Shown here: positions 1 to 11,149 of the stretch, one piece after another | Layout: each line of letters starts with the position of its first letter | Position numbering within the stretch: position 1 is the stretch's first letter | Source of the DNA: Acanthosepion lycidas | Lineage: Eukaryota; Mollusca; Cephalopoda; Sepiida; Sepiidae | Reading direction: 5' to 3' | Length of the DNA stretch: 64,000 bases | Assembly: GCA_963932145.1 (NCBI GenBank) | Contig: OZ010573.1 | Coordinates: 87,528,326 to 87,592,325 of the forward strand | Made by a program: the position numbers and the translations under genes | Notes under the pieces: model-generated | What the model was told of the DNA's origin: nothing | The model's input: the letters and a program-made list of their open reading frames with translations, nothing else | Database searches by the model: none

Positions 1-1984
1 TAAATACCGCAGACGAATTGACTACTGTACTTAGCCGTTTGACGGGCGTGCAACACTTCTGTATTCGTTCATGTTTTTAATAATACGTGTTTAGTGAATT
101 GCTGAGTTCGAGTTTTCTTTCGGGCCTCTTCCGGGTCCACAACAAATATTATCAGCAATACATTTTTGTAAAAGGAATAATACTCCCAAGAGAAATAAAT
201 TCGGCATTAACTGGCCCATAAGGTGTTGATATGCCGCTAAACAAACAAGCCACAATCTTACAGCTATGTTCAGTCTTCGGCTGCCTTTCTTATATTCATT
301 TTTCTATTGCTTTTTAACGTTTTTATTTATTTGTTACTAAGTCAAGTTTATATTTAATCTAGTTTCAACCTTTTAGATTTTAATAAACTTACTGGTGAAT
401 AGAACTTTCCCTTCAGAATTTTAATTGTTGGTAGGCATTTATCTCGCTACCTGAGGTGCGCGCGTGCGAGAGGGACGCGAACACGTAAGGCACAAACATA
501 TAGTTTTCAACTGAACTTAGACAATCTTCTTTAAAAAAGACGACTATTAATTCATTGGTTTCTGCATGCATAAGTATTAATTTTTCTTTGTTGACCTTTA
601 ACAATATTCGTTCTATTCTGCTTCGACTAGATGCATATGAATACCTAATCTCTGTTTTCTTGATATTAATCATCTCGTATACATATATTCATATTTTTTT
701 TATCGACGTCGCTATATAAGAGAATATGGTTGGGCCCATTCCAAAAATATTCGCTTTGATCAGCCGAGATGCTTCCACCTGTTTAGAAGCCTTCTTGCCA
801 TCTGATTATAACGTGTGCGATAAAACTGATTATATTTCCAGAATAAAGAAAGTATCTAAACGTTATTGTTATTACTTGCAAGAAATCTCCTAAATCGCTC
901 AATACGTGTTTGTTTTCTTTCCCAAATGTAAATATATATCATGATTAATTTTTAAGTTCCCCCATCTTATAATGTATACATAAAGTCGAAAGCAAAACAG
1001 CCATTCACCCTATTTCATATGTATCCGCATCTGTGTGTTAGAGCCAAAAAAATGGTTAATCATTTTTATCCTTACAGAATAGAGGAAATTATCTAAAATT
1101 TTCCCCTGTTATATATTTCTCATTTTAGCTTTCAGGTTCCATGAACCAGTGCCAAAACTCCAGCTTCCTTCTGGAGATTATATTTAGATGAAAAGCAATT
1201 AACATTTTCCAAAACAGAACTCTTTCTATCAGTCGAAAGAAAGATAAAATGCACGATTGAATGAGATAATTCAAGTGAAGGTTTCTTTGATATAGAAGGA
1301 AAAGGTATGCGCGTCTATCAAACATATCAGGGAGATGAACATCCCCGCCTTTGTATAGTTCATTATGCTTTCGAATTTTTTTAACGATAATGTTCACTAT
1401 GTACAGGGCCCACAAACCAATATGTGTACGGGGTTACAGAGTAAGAGACACGGTTTATGCGGATATGTGGGGAAGATAACTGTTAACCCTAAGATTTTAC
1501 TGATCGAGGAAGCATCCTCTTTGAATTTGATTGCAAAAAGTAGCGGTTGGAGGGAGAAAGCTGCTCGAGTGGAATGTCGAATCTTAGGGACTTGAAATGC
1601 ATGAGGACTTATCAACTCAAAAAAAAAAAAAAAAAAAAAACAATTCTCAAGAAAAAGAGATTTGTCTAGAAAAGGAGAATTATCATGAGAAATTTTGACT
1701 CTTCTGCAAACCGGACCTATAATTACAAAACTTTTAAATTAACGCATCTTTCAAAATAAAGCCAGAAAATTCCCAATGCAGCAAATCATGGCATTAAATA
1801 ACCCTCAAGAATTTGAAATTCCGTCAAGAAAGAAAAAGATATATGGGACGTAATTTCCATTACGTCTGTCTATGTGTGCTTTCTTGAAATAAACATGTAA
1901 CTTATATTTACTTATCTTTTACTTATATATAATTGGCCGTAGAGCATCGGCTATACAGCGACAATTGAGACGTCAATATATTAT
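1..1984. other. AT-rich region, no gene recognised
   Basis: I see no coding region, RNA gene or known transposon. Short open frames on both strands lack recognisable domains and have the composition expected of random AT-rich DNA. An uninterrupted A run at 1619-1640 could be the tail of an old plus-strand retrocopy, but the 300 bases before it match nothing I recognise. Confidence 0.5.
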
Positions 1985-2995
1985 TCCAAATCGTTTGATA
2001 AAGTACATCATAAAAAACTGTTGTAGCTGATGGGTAACCTTAATTTACATGGGAAAGATATTAGAATAATCCAGATCATATACTGGCAGCAAACCGCCTG
2101 CATACGGATAAAAAATGAATTCAGTAAATATACAAAAATAGAAAGGGGTGTACGACAATGACGTATTTTCTTGCGGGATTTATTCAGTTTATAGAGAGAG
2201 GCGATTCTGAGAGAATTAGAAATGCTACCAGGTTTCAGTATATACACATACAGTGTGGATAGCAGACAGAGAAAGGAAACTTCAAGAACTCATACAAATG
2301 ACAGTAAAGAAAAGCAAAAAGAAAGGATTAATAACAATTGCAAGAAAATATGTTTCTTGGTAAAAGAAACAGATCAAAATTCAAATTACAAATTGGACAT
2401 ACTAAATCAAACAAGTACATCATTTTAAATATTTGCGAGGTTTTAAAACAAAGGTAGGAAAGTGTGATATTGAACTCCCAGGTCTTTTTGAGCTTGCAAA
2501 TATGAGTTCCAAAAGATATTATGCAGAAGGGACATTTTCATTAGAAACAAATAAAAGAATACTGGACTGTTACGTAATATCAGCCCGCCTAAATGGCAGT
2601 GAATCTAATGGATGAAGAAGAGACTTGAAGGAAGAAAACCGTAGTTCTAGGGACGGATGCTGAGAATACCATTGACCAAAAGATTGAGCAACGACGGAGA
2701 TTGAAAGAAAATGGAAACAAAAAATAGGCTTATACTTAACATCAGAAAGAGACCTTTAACCCTTCTAGTACACGTAATGGGAAAAGAGAACTCAGAATAA
2801 GAGAAGTTCACAGGACAGATTGAAGGTAAGAGAGATAGAGGAAAACAACACATATCCTACCTAGTGGATTTGAGTAAATGGATGGCGGATCAGGTTTTAG
2901 GAGAGAGGTAACAAAAAGACACCATTTATTAAGAGCAACAAAGAACAGGGATGTGTAGGGAACCGTGATCGACAACGTTCTTAATGGACACAGCA
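1985..2995 (+). pseudogene. RTE-like LINE reverse transcriptase remnant
   Basis: This is a decayed piece of a non-LTR retrotransposon endonuclease/reverse transcriptase. Read over several frames it shows the conserved fingers/palm stretch: FDKVHHKKL near 1990, then YWQQTACIRIKNEFSKYTKI and RGVRQ near 2080-2155. Further on (2640-2990) it has the family's C-terminal block, ending with an Arg/Lys-rich tail near 2960. Stops and frameshifts occur throughout and the catalytic YADD block is missing or scrambled, so it is dead. The same family recurs at 3240-3545, 15560-15940, 51360-53560 and 62850-64000, which is how I aligned the pieces. The assignment to RTE rather than another endonuclease-bearing LINE clade rests on remembered family motifs. 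Confidence 0.7.
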
Positions 2996-3239
2996 TACAG
3001 AGGAAGACTCTTATATGTTACTGTAAGACTTGTGAAATAGATCAGCAGTAGAAGTATGTTGATCCTGTACCATACCTAGTTGAGTTTTCTCAGTAACCGC
3101 AGGCATTTATTTTACTTTTTTCGTAATGTTTTGTTAATTCACTTTTAATTTTTAGACTCTTGCGATAAGCTCAAGTTGTTCGAATCACCGGAATGGGCAA
3201 TATTCTGTATCTTCTGTTCTCAAAACATACCTTATAATT

Positions 3240-3545
3240 TTCTATTAGATTAACCTACTCTTGTTTTATACTGTAACCTTTCAAGAAGTAAGCGATCATG
3301 GTTCTTCATAATTCCACTTTCGTTTGCATCTCTAAGCAATATTTGTTCTCTTACCACTACTCTAAGTCCCGGTACTGCCAACCATTTACGTTAGGTAGGA
3401 TACTCGCTGTCTTTCTCTGCTCCTATTGCCTTCAATATGTCTTGTGTGTTTCAGATTCTCGAAGCCCACTTTCCTCATTATGGTCCGAGTATGTCCCTTT
3501 CTCTTGACTCTTCTAAATACAAGAGTCTTTTTCATTCCCATATTT
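3240..3545 (-). pseudogene. RTE-like LINE 3' end fragment, inverted
   Basis: On the minus strand this reads as the C-terminal block of the RTE-like family: a stretch resembling HTRTIMRKVGFENLKHT, then RSRERQRVSYLT. That matches the plus-strand blocks at 2700-2850 and 15700-15820 (FLGPIMRKDDFENS, ERQNVT). It lies 250 bases after the plus-strand copy and in opposite orientation, so the two tails face each other. It is a fragment with no start and no reverse transcriptase core. Confidence 0.6.
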
Positions 3546-3754
3546 ATTAAAATTTAATCTTTGCTCACATGATCCATCTGTGGCATTCTCAACACAGATT
3601 AACGCATCCATGGCAAATATCTACGGGGATGAATATACCATCCATTTCTTGACACAGTTATTAGTTGGATTTCAATGAAGAATTTTATTTTTCAATGCAT
3701 AGTTTTCAATCGATTAGATAGCGAATATATTTGTAAGTATATTAATAACGAAGA

Positions 3755-4103
3755 AGATTATTTGTCTATATTTCTGAGATGAAGTATTGTAACTATTTAC
3801 ACTAGTTACATTGTTCGGACTGTTGATCTCATCTTTATTGTCATATTCACAACGTTTCGGCCGTTGTATGATCCGGCCTTCTTCATGTGATACACGTTAG
3901 AATTTCGAACCGAAACCTATATTTAGTCCACTGGAGAATATTGTTCTATTAGGTTGGTGCAAAAATAATGACGTAATAATGTCGTTTTTGACGTATTTTT
4001 TAACATCAAAAAACGACATTATTATGTCATTATTTTTGCACCAACCTAATAGTTCCATCCGCCATGTCTTTTCTGCATAACTCAGTTTCAGTCATTTCCT
4101 TTT
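3755..4103 (-). repeat. SINE-like repeat with hammerhead-like core (copy 1, minus)
   Basis: This is a dispersed short repeat read on the minus strand. It shares with its sister copies a box around GGAACTAGAACAATCTACCC, a core ATGAAGAAGGCCG...CGGCCGAAACG (about 3846-3896), and a tail with GATGAGATCAACAGTCCGAA and CATCTCAGAAATATA. The core has the shape of a hammerhead ribozyme centre (CTGANGA, a 5-bp GGCCG/CGGCC hairpin, then GAAA). The body is split by a MITE at 3949-4049. It lies head-to-head with the plus-strand copy starting at about 4104. No protein is encoded. Confidence 0.6.
3949..4049. mobile_element. MADE1-like mariner MITE, copy 1
   Basis: This is a 101-bp nearly perfect palindrome that begins TTAGGTTGGTGCAAAAATAA and ends with its reverse complement, flanked by TA on both sides as expected for a Tc1/mariner target-site duplication. 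The terminal sequence closely resembles the Hsmar1/MADE1-type mariner inverted repeat known from vertebrates. It has no coding capacity. It sits inside the minus-strand SINE-like copy at its TA step, so it inserted later than that copy. Confidence 0.85.
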
Positions 4104-4485
4104 AGTAGATTAACCCTTCAAATTTTTGTTCACCGCTGCTGTGGTGAACACCCACTGGATAAAAGCGTTGGTTGAAGTAATCCAGTGACTTGACCCAAAG
4201 AGTTTTGAGTTCAATACATGTCCACGGCAGAGGTGAACAGAAAATTGGAAAAACTGAGTGTATTGAACCTGAAATATCCAGAAAAGACATGACACGGGAA
4301 ACTAGATCAATCTACCCCAGTGGACGAAATACAGGTCTCTGTTTGAACTTTCAACGTATAACATCTGAAGAAGAGCTGAGCGTACAAGGGCCGAAATGTC
4401 GTATACATGACAATGAAGATGAGGACAACAGTCCAAACAATGTAAATGGTGTAAAACTGTCCAAAGTTTATATGATGTTGTTGTT
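4104..4485 (+). repeat. SINE-like repeat with tRNA-like head and hammerhead-like core (copy 2, plus)
   Basis: The head (about 4136-4215) aligns with the tRNA-like head at 36895-36967: GGATAAAAGCGTTGGTT, then a B-box-like GAGTTCAATAC. It is followed by the family's body (GATCAATCTACCCCAGTGGA) and a core CTGAAGA at 4365-4371, a stem-loop to 4392 and GAAA at 4393. The tail contains GATGAGGACAACAGTCC. A 110-residue open frame crosses the unit by chance; it has no domain. It is paired head-to-head with copy 1, so the two tRNA-like ends point at each other. Confidence 0.65.
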
Positions 4486-4724
4486 TTGTTCAAGTGCTTT
4501 CGGCCGTCTCAGTTACATTTGATCGAGACGAGGAAATGACGGATGATATAAATCAAATTGAATGTTCATCAGGAACATTGATCTAAGAAAAAATAATCTT
4601 TTTATTATACTAATCTTTATCCGCTACAAGGTCCAAGAGCCAAACAAATGTAGATCGTTACTGCATAGTACTGCACGAGTTGAAGAAAAAGACAAAAGTG
4701 CAGTTCAAGAGTTTATATTTCTAT

Positions 4725-4786
4725 ATTTCTGAGATGAGATATTGTAACTATTTAAACTATTTACACTATTTACATTCTTCAGATTA
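4725..4786 (-). repeat. SINE-like family tail fragment (minus)
   Basis: On the minus strand this matches the 3' tail of the SINE-like family (GAATGTAAATAGTGTAAATAG then CATCTCAGAAATATAG). It abuts the plus-strand copy at 4787, so the inverted-pair arrangement of 3755-4485 is repeated here in truncated form. Confidence 0.55.
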
Positions 4787-5065
4787 ATGTGAATTCAATA
4801 CCTGGCCACAACAGAAATTAATAAAAAAAATTGGATAGTTTAGTTTCTAAAGGGAAATAAATGAAACTAAGATATCAAGAAAAAACATGGCACATGGAAC
4901 TGGAACAATCTACCCCGGTGGAAAAGATAAAGAGTTCGCTTCGAAATTCCAACGTCTATCACCCGAAGAAAGCCGGAGTGTACAACGGCCAAACGATTGT
5001 GAATATGACAAGAAAGATAAGAACTAAGTTCGAAAAATGTTAATAGTGTAAGAGGAAGATTATAT
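4787..5065 (+). repeat. SINE-like repeat (copy 3, plus)
   Basis: It starts at a B-box-like TGAATTCAATACCTGG, the tail of the tRNA-like head, and continues with CATGGCACATGGAACTGGAA, CAATCTACCCCGGTGG and the core CCCGAAGAAAGCCGG...CGGCCAAACG. The core has lost both CTGA and GAAA identity, so it is more decayed than copy 2. No protein is encoded. Confidence 0.55.
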
Positions 5066-5418
5066 TGCAAAATAAATCTTGTGTAAATCATATATTTTTT
5101 CATCATTAAGCTACAGATATATCATTGGTCCTATTCGCTATTTATTCTGCTTTTGTTGTCCATATCTCTTGTGAGTGTTAAATTACTGAGCTTCCTTTCC
5201 ATATTAAGTGTTCCAGAAATTTCAACTATCTGTATCTGATTTTAAGGATTCATTTCCTTATAGTTTCCCTTTAAGACGAAATCACATCTCAGTCTCTTCC
5301 ACTTTTTTTTATTTGTCTAGGGAATGCGTAACATTCACTGCAATAAAGATTAGATTTTATATAATAAATGGGCACTCAATTATTTGCTGTACACAAAAAA
5401 TTAAAATTGATTTTTATA

Positions 5419-5519
5419 TTAGGTTGGGGCAAAAATAATGACGTAATAATGTCGTTTTTTGACGTATTTTTAACGTAAAAAATGGACATTATTACGTCAT
5501 TATTTTTGCACCAACCTAA
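5419..5519. mobile_element. MADE1-like mariner MITE, copy 2
   Basis: This is a 101-bp palindrome with the same TTAGGTTGG...CCAACCTAA termini as the copy at 3949, flanked by TA. One arm has GGGGC where the others have GGTGC, and the central arms carry a few mismatches. There is no open frame. Confidence 0.85.
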
Positions 5520-6500
5520 TAGTTTTTCTTTCTGATTTTTCAATACATTCTTATTTCCCTATTATCATACACATCTGTCTATCTATCTATCTATTTATTT
5601 TTCAGCTTCTCCGGATTTTTTCCAGTCGTCGAGATAACCCTCCCCTTTCTTGCTTATTTTCTCTTTTCCCTCTTTCAGTGCTCTATTTAGTCCACCGTCA
5701 TTGAATATAAGCAGACAGAAGAGAAACCGCTGATTATCTACAAAGAATTGAGCATCGGATATAGGCAATGAGGCCTGAAAGAACCATGATTTAAATCGCT
5801 AAGGCAATGACCAACCAAGCGTGACAATAGATGCATATAATACGAAACAATCGCCAAGGTTATCGCCACCTTGTCCAGTCAGTTTGTATTGATGCTTGAG
5901 CGTTTTACTATAAATATAAAACTACACAAAGCGGATAAAGTCAAAGAGGACAATTTGAATACCGAAGCGATTGTATAAAAAAATAAGGAATTAAAATAAC
6001 AAAAGAGGGGAAATTGTTTAATCAGTCCGCTACAAGATCAAGAAAGAGCAGGGTTGATTACTGTCATCATCACCATCAGTTATAGCACCCAACATAAACT
6101 TTTATCGGCGTTATGACGATTTTGTCGAATTATCATTATCAAATCTATCACACTAACAAACATCGTTATTGTTGCTGACTGAAAGTACATCACGCCAGCA
6201 AGGCAAAGTTTGGGTACAAAAATAAATGAAGTCTAATGTATCCATTATGACTCCCAGTCTATATATGCATTACAGTCAAATGTGCGTTATACGTAGGAAA
6301 GTTTTTGTAAAACAGCGCAGAGACTTCCAGAGACCATTTAAAAAATACATTTCCTACTGATTCCTACAATCTTAACCTGTTTAAGTCTACAGTTAACTGT
6401 TATTTTCAACACATATCCGCATAAACTGTGCCTCTTATTCTGTAAGACCTTCCTTCGATTGGATCTCGTGCCTTCTACAGTGTGAACATCATCGTATACA
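5520..6500. other. No gene recognised
   Basis: Apart from a short CTAT repeat at 5576-5597, I recognise nothing here. Base composition is AT-rich and the frames are short. Confidence 0.4.
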
Positions 6501-6505
6501 TACTT

Positions 6506-6580
<75 letters not shown>
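6506..6580. repeat. (CA)n(TA)n microsatellite
   Basis: A short CA tract runs directly into about thirty TA units. The reading frames across it (repeated Tyr-Ile) are artefacts of the dinucleotide. Confidence 0.95.
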
Positions 6581-6581
<1 letters not shown>

Positions 6582-6741
6582 TTATTATGGTGACGTGATC
6601 AAACACCACAACAAAATATGATGGGCGTGCAACGCAGGCATAATGATAGTTTTCGTGTAAAAAACTTTGCATACCTGTTAAGTTTATTTACCACGATTAA
6701 TGATATTTTAGTGAGCTTTGGATTATATAAAATATTTACTA

Positions 6742-6779
6742 ATGCAATCTAACTGTATATTAATACAGTTAGATTGCAT
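6742..6779. repeat. Perfect 17-bp hairpin
   Basis: The arms ATGCAATCTAACTGTAT and its exact reverse complement are separated by four bases. Outer bases (TACTA / GAGTA) extend it imperfectly. It may be the residue of a small palindromic MITE; no terminal repeat of a known family is recognisable. Confidence 0.8.
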
Positions 6780-7009
6780 GAGTAATGTTGTATTTTTGCA
6801 TATTAACAAGTATTTATGTTTTATGGCTGACCGGACAGCTTTGACATTTTAAATAACATAAAAGAACCCGAATAAAAATAAACCCAAAGTAGCTAAGATG
6901 CTAAGAAAATGTACAGTGAGTCAGTCCAAATGGTACATGTACAGCTGGTTAAGACCAGACAGTTTACAAACAAAACTGTGGTGCTGAATGGGATATTTAC
7001 TGTAGCACG

Positions 7010-7011
<2 letters not shown>

Positions 7012-7068
<57 letters not shown>

Positions 7069-7069
7069 T
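7012..7069. repeat. (ATT)n tract, 3' tail of R2/R4-type LINE copy A
   Basis: About nineteen ATT units. Read on the minus strand it is a (TAA)n tail directly after the 3' end of the LINE copy at 7070-7840, the same arrangement as at 7841 and 9297. Confidence 0.85.
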
Positions 7070-7840
7070 CCTTTGATTTCTGGCGTTTACACATTTCTTT
7101 CCAGGTCCCGCCCAGGAACCTAAGGTTAGAAATAGCATTATGACACTTTCCAATGACAAAAAGAAAAGAAAAAAATACACAGATAAAGCTCTTCGTAAAG
7201 TGTGGACTGTACTTGTGAGAACATTTTTTTGTATCTCTTTGAGGCAGGGACTTTCAGGAATCCCTTCAAATAGTCTACTGGAATCTTTTCCAACCAATCC
7301 TAGGGCTCCAACTACAATAGGGATTGTTGGTGTTCCCATGTGCCACACTTTTGAGATTTCTATTTCAAGGTCCTTGTATTTTGACAGCTTTTTGAATATC
7401 TTCAAAGATACAGTGCAGTCTGCAGGGACTGACATATCAATGAGGAGGCACTTTTTTGTTTGTGATCTCTAATAACAATGTCTGGCCAGTTGACTTTGAT
7501 TGTTCTGTCAGTGTGTATTGTGTAGTCCCATAGATTTGTAACAGGTCCTATCTCCATAACCGGGTCTGGGTAGTGTTCTTACCAGTTTCTTTCAGTTTCC
7601 TTCCCGTAGAAGTTGCATATTTTCCAGTGCTGATATTGGTCCACTCTGTCATGCTGGGTTTTATATTCAGTGGCTGACAATATCGTGCAACATGATACAA
7701 GATGATCAACCGTTTCTGGATATTTATCACAGAATCTGCATTTTGGGCTAACACAATATTTTAGTATATGTGCTTGATAGTTCCTTGTTAGCAAGCATTG
7801 GTCCTGTGCAGCAAGGATAAAACCTTCAGTTTCAACTTTC
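7070..7840 (-). pseudogene. R2/R4-type LINE 3' end, copy A (CCHC plus restriction-like endonuclease region)
   Basis: This is a 5'-truncated copy of the C-terminal part of a non-LTR retrotransposon protein. On the minus strand it starts near ETEGFILAAQDQCLLTRNY, followed by a zinc knuckle of the form CX2CX8HX4C (CRFCDKYPETVDHLVSCC). Then come WDYTIHTDRTIKVN and WPDIVIRDHKQK, the region where R2-type elements carry a PD-(D/E)XK-like endonuclease, and finally SLKIFKKLSKYKDLEIEISK. It ends LRRALS and a short basic tail. An in-frame stop after ETERNW and a frameshift after DHKQK kill it. The 3' end joins an (ATT)n tract, as in the Dong/R4 clade. The 5' side abuts the tail of copy B. Confidence 0.75.
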
Positions 7841-7842
7841 AA

Positions 7843-7872
<30 letters not shown>
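7841..7872. repeat. (ATT)n tract between LINE copies A and B
   Basis: This is a short trinucleotide tract that is at once the 3' tail of copy B (minus strand) and the junction with the 5'-truncated end of copy A. It suggests copy A landed in the tail of copy B. Confidence 0.8.
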
Positions 7873-7873
<1 letters not shown>

Positions 7874-9296
7874 TTTATTTTCTTTGCTTTCTGGCGTTTA
7901 CACATTTCTTTCCGGGTCCCACCCAGGGACCTAAGGTTAGAAATGGCATCATGATACTTTCCACTGACAAAAAAAAAATAATAAAAAAAATAAAATAAAA
8001 ATTACATAGATTAAGCCCTTCGTAAAGTGTGGTCTGTACTTATCAGAACAATTTTTTGTATCTCCTTGAGGCAAGGGGTTCCAGGAATCCCTGATTTCTA
8101 TTTCAAGGTCCTTGTATTTTGACAGCTTTTTGAATATCTTCAAAGATACATTGCAGTCAGCAGAGACTGCCATATCAATAAGGAGGCACCGTTTTTGTTT
8201 GTGGTCTTTAATAACAATATCTGGGCGGTTGGCCTTGATTGTTCTGTCAGTGTGAATTGTATAGTCCCATAGAATTGTAACAGGTCCTATCTCCGTAACC
8301 GGGTCTGGGTGGTGTTGATACCAGTTTCTTTCAGTTTCCTTCGGGTAGAAGTTGCAGATTTTCCAGTGCAGATATTGGCCCACTCTGTCATGTCGGGTTT
8401 TATATTCAGTGGGTGCCAACATCGTGCAACCTGATACAAGATAATCAATCGTTTCTGGATATTTATCACAGAATCTGCATTTTAGTATATGTGCTTGATA
8501 ATTCCTAGTTAGCAAGCATTGGTCCTGCGCAGCAAGGATAAAACCTTCAGTTTCCGCTTTCAACCCTGCACTGCGTAGCCACTGATGGGTACGGGTTTTG
8601 TATACATCAGCTTGTTTGATACGGGCAGAGTATTGGCCATGAAGCGGTTTATCTTGCCATCGCTTCTGTATCTGGTCGGTTGCATTCGTCTTTGCTGTCT
8701 TTTTTAAGTATTTTGCAGTTTCAGCCGGTGTATTGTGCTGTAGTTGCATCTCTACGCCCATTTGAAGCTCCATTTTGAATTTGTTGGCTTCTTTCATTAC
8801 GGAGTAAAGACGCTTACTACTTTCATGTTCCTTGACGCATACCATCATCCAGTCTTCTGTAGTTTCCAAGTATCTTTGGAGGCCAATTGTTGTAGTTTTG
8901 TAGGACAGTTCTAATTGAACTAATCCTCTGCTTCCTTCGGATCAACATCAACTTTGGGATGATGCATGCGATAGCAAGTGAGAAGCTTTCTCGTTTTGGC
9001 GTCCATTCGCTTAATTTCAGCTATGGTCCAGTTAAGGACATTAAAGCTGTAATGCACCACTGGGACAGCCAATGTGTTTATAGCTGATATTCTATTTTTT
9101 TTGAGTTTAGTTCAGTATTTAGTATCAGACGTACATGCCTGTAGTACTCTTTTCTTATTTTTTCTTTCATTTGGGGGTGTTGTATGCCATCTCCTTCGCT
9201 AATTCCTCGGTACTTATAAGCTTCATCATGCTCCAATTCCCTAATCTTTGTGACAAAATCTAAATGTATTGAGGGTGTTTCTGTAATTCTACCTTT
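7873..9296 (-). pseudogene. R2/R4-type LINE C-terminal half, copy B
   Basis: The longest copy of this family here. On the minus strand it begins with the end of the reverse transcriptase/thumb (HDEAYKYRGISEGDGIQH, then INTLAVPVVHYSFNVLNW, KRMDAKTRKLLTCYRMHHPK). It then continues in a 306-residue open frame (8869-7949): METTEDWMM at the start, the zinc region CRFCDKYPETIDYLVSGC near residue 130, and RPDIVIKDHKQK...LLIDMAV near residue 215, where the restriction-like endonuclease lies. The zinc-knuckle His is Tyr in this copy (copy A keeps His), so the domain is probably inactive. The C-terminus is scrambled by poly-A slippage at 7970-8000. Upstream frames are broken at about 8900 and 9110. Confidence 0.75.
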
Positions 9297-9297
9297 C

Positions 9298-9351
<54 letters not shown>
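9297..9351. repeat. (TTA)n tract between LINE copies B and C
   Basis: About eighteen trinucleotide units. It forms the (TAA)n tail of copy C on the minus strand and borders the 5'-truncated end of copy B. Confidence 0.85.
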
Positions 9352-9352
<1 letters not shown>

Positions 9353-9750
9353 TCTTTGATTTCTGGTTTACAACCAAAGATTTAAGATCAGAAATGGCAT
9401 CATGACATTTTCCATTGAGCATTTTCTGAGGAGGAAAATAAAAACAAAAACTTAAGATCACGCATATTTGACACAGATAAAGCCCTTCGTAATGCGTCGG
9501 CTGTATTTGTGAGTACATTTTTTTGTATTTATTTAAGGCTTAGGTTTCCAGCAATCCATTCAATTTGTCTTTCGGTATCTTTTCCAATCAATCCGAGGGT
9601 TCCAACTACAAATCGAATTGTTGATGTTCTCTTGTGCAACATTTTTGAGATTTCGATTTCAAGGTCTTTGTATTTTGATAGTTTGTTGAAGATCTTCAAA
9701 GATACATTACTATTATTGTTATCATGATTATTATTGTTGTTATTATTAGT
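9352..9750 (-). pseudogene. R2/R4-type LINE 3' end, copy C
   Basis: This is a shorter tail of the same family on the minus strand: NVSLKIFNKLSKYKDLEIEI, SKMLHKRTSTIRFVVGTLGL, then GKDTERQIEWIAGNLSLK and a decayed C-terminus. The zinc knuckle and endonuclease motif are truncated away. Its 5' side again runs into an imperfect TTA/TTG-rich tract (9711-9750), so three tails lie head-to-tail, each bounded by ATT-type repeats. Confidence 0.7.
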
Positions 9751-10018
9751 TTTAATATTACCAAGATTCAACAAGTATCATCATTATCTTAGGGAAATCG
9801 TTTTATCATCATTATTAAGATCACTGCATGTCAAATATAACCCGTATTTCAAATATAAATGTACGACTTCTGTTGATTATTATTGTTATTTTTAATGTTC
9901 ACTGTTGAGTTTTATTTTCTTCTGCTGTCAGCTGGTGTCTTAATTTAATGTTATTTGTCATAGGCACTTGTCTGTCAATGTACGTTAGTGCCTTCTATAT
10001 GAAATTAACTGTGTACCT

Positions 10019-10068
10019 TTTGTAATCCGAATTTCTTGCCAATTCAAGAAAGAAATTCGGATTACAAA
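10019..10068. repeat. 17-19 bp hairpin
   Basis: The arms TTTGTAATCCGAATTTCTT and its reverse complement are separated by twelve bases. The arms match exactly. It could be a snap-back MITE remnant; no known family terminus is seen. Confidence 0.8.
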
Positions 10069-10326
10069 CACAGAAAATGTCTCATATCGAGAATATTTAA
10101 CATTGAAAAACAAAAGAAAAAATTAATTATTTTTAATAATATGTGGAAATCTCCGCTTTTACCTGAAGACCGTCACGAGACCAGAAACACGTGTAGTGTA
10201 ACATTATGTAAAACAAAGCATATTATTTTTTCTAAATAAATCCACATTACAACCAAAAACGTTTACGGCACCTCTCTTCTTTTTAATATACATACTTTTC
10301 TCTCGTTGGAACCACTACAACCTCTT

Positions 10327-10330
<4 letters not shown>

Positions 10331-10390
<60 letters not shown>

Positions 10391-10438
10391 CGTAACATAT
10401 ATATATAAATATTTATATATATATATATATATATATAT
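10331..10438. repeat. (TA)n microsatellite, interrupted
   Basis: Two TA tracts are separated by a short unique segment (TTGCGTAAC). No gene. Confidence 0.95.
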
Positions 10439-10573
10439 TAATGTGGATGAATCAAATAACTACATATTAGCTATCGTATATACGTGCGTTAGCGTGCATT
10501 CACAGGTAAACGAATAAATATTTACTCAATTTAAGATGTACACAAAACATTTGGTTAGACAGAGCTAAGAAGT

Positions 10574-10676
10574 ACACACACACACACACACGCACAAACA
10601 CAAACACACACACACACACTATATATATATATGTGTGTGTGTATGTGTGTGTATGTTTGTGTATGTTTGTGGTTGT
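10574..10676. repeat. (CA)n-(TA)n-(TG)n compound microsatellite
   Basis: CA-rich, TA and TG-rich runs form a near-palindromic block that could extrude a hairpin. Cys-Val-type open frames here are artefacts. Confidence 0.9.
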
Positions 10677-11149
10677 GTATTTCAACTTCCGATTACTTAA
10701 TAACCCGTATTCTTTCGAAAAGTGAAAATTATCTATTATTTTTAGAATTCGAATCTGTGGGAAGTTTTTAAACCGAATCGATTTTCAATTATATTTTCAT
10801 ATTGTATTGGGTAATTTCAATGATTAACATATTTATTTCTTCTCTCTGTCTGCCTATTTTTTATGTTTTTTTTTTTTTTGTAGGCCTCACTTATTTTTCC
10901 TTGTCATTATAAAACGCTGTATGACATTCAGTAAAGAGATATCTGTAGCAATAATCGCATTAAAAACCAAAGAAACAAAAGATGTTTATGGGTATTAATG
11001 TTTCAGTATTTCTTTAGTGTTTCATTAACGATTAAAAAATGTAAAAACAATACATCAAAATACTTTCATCTGACCTCTTGGTAATAACATAAACATTTAG
11101 ACAATAAAATATTATTTTCATCAAGTTTAATGCCCTTTTTATTCATGCT

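Noticed and set aside
1619..1640. Poly-A as the tail of a processed gene copy
   Set aside because: No coding similarity in the preceding kilobase.
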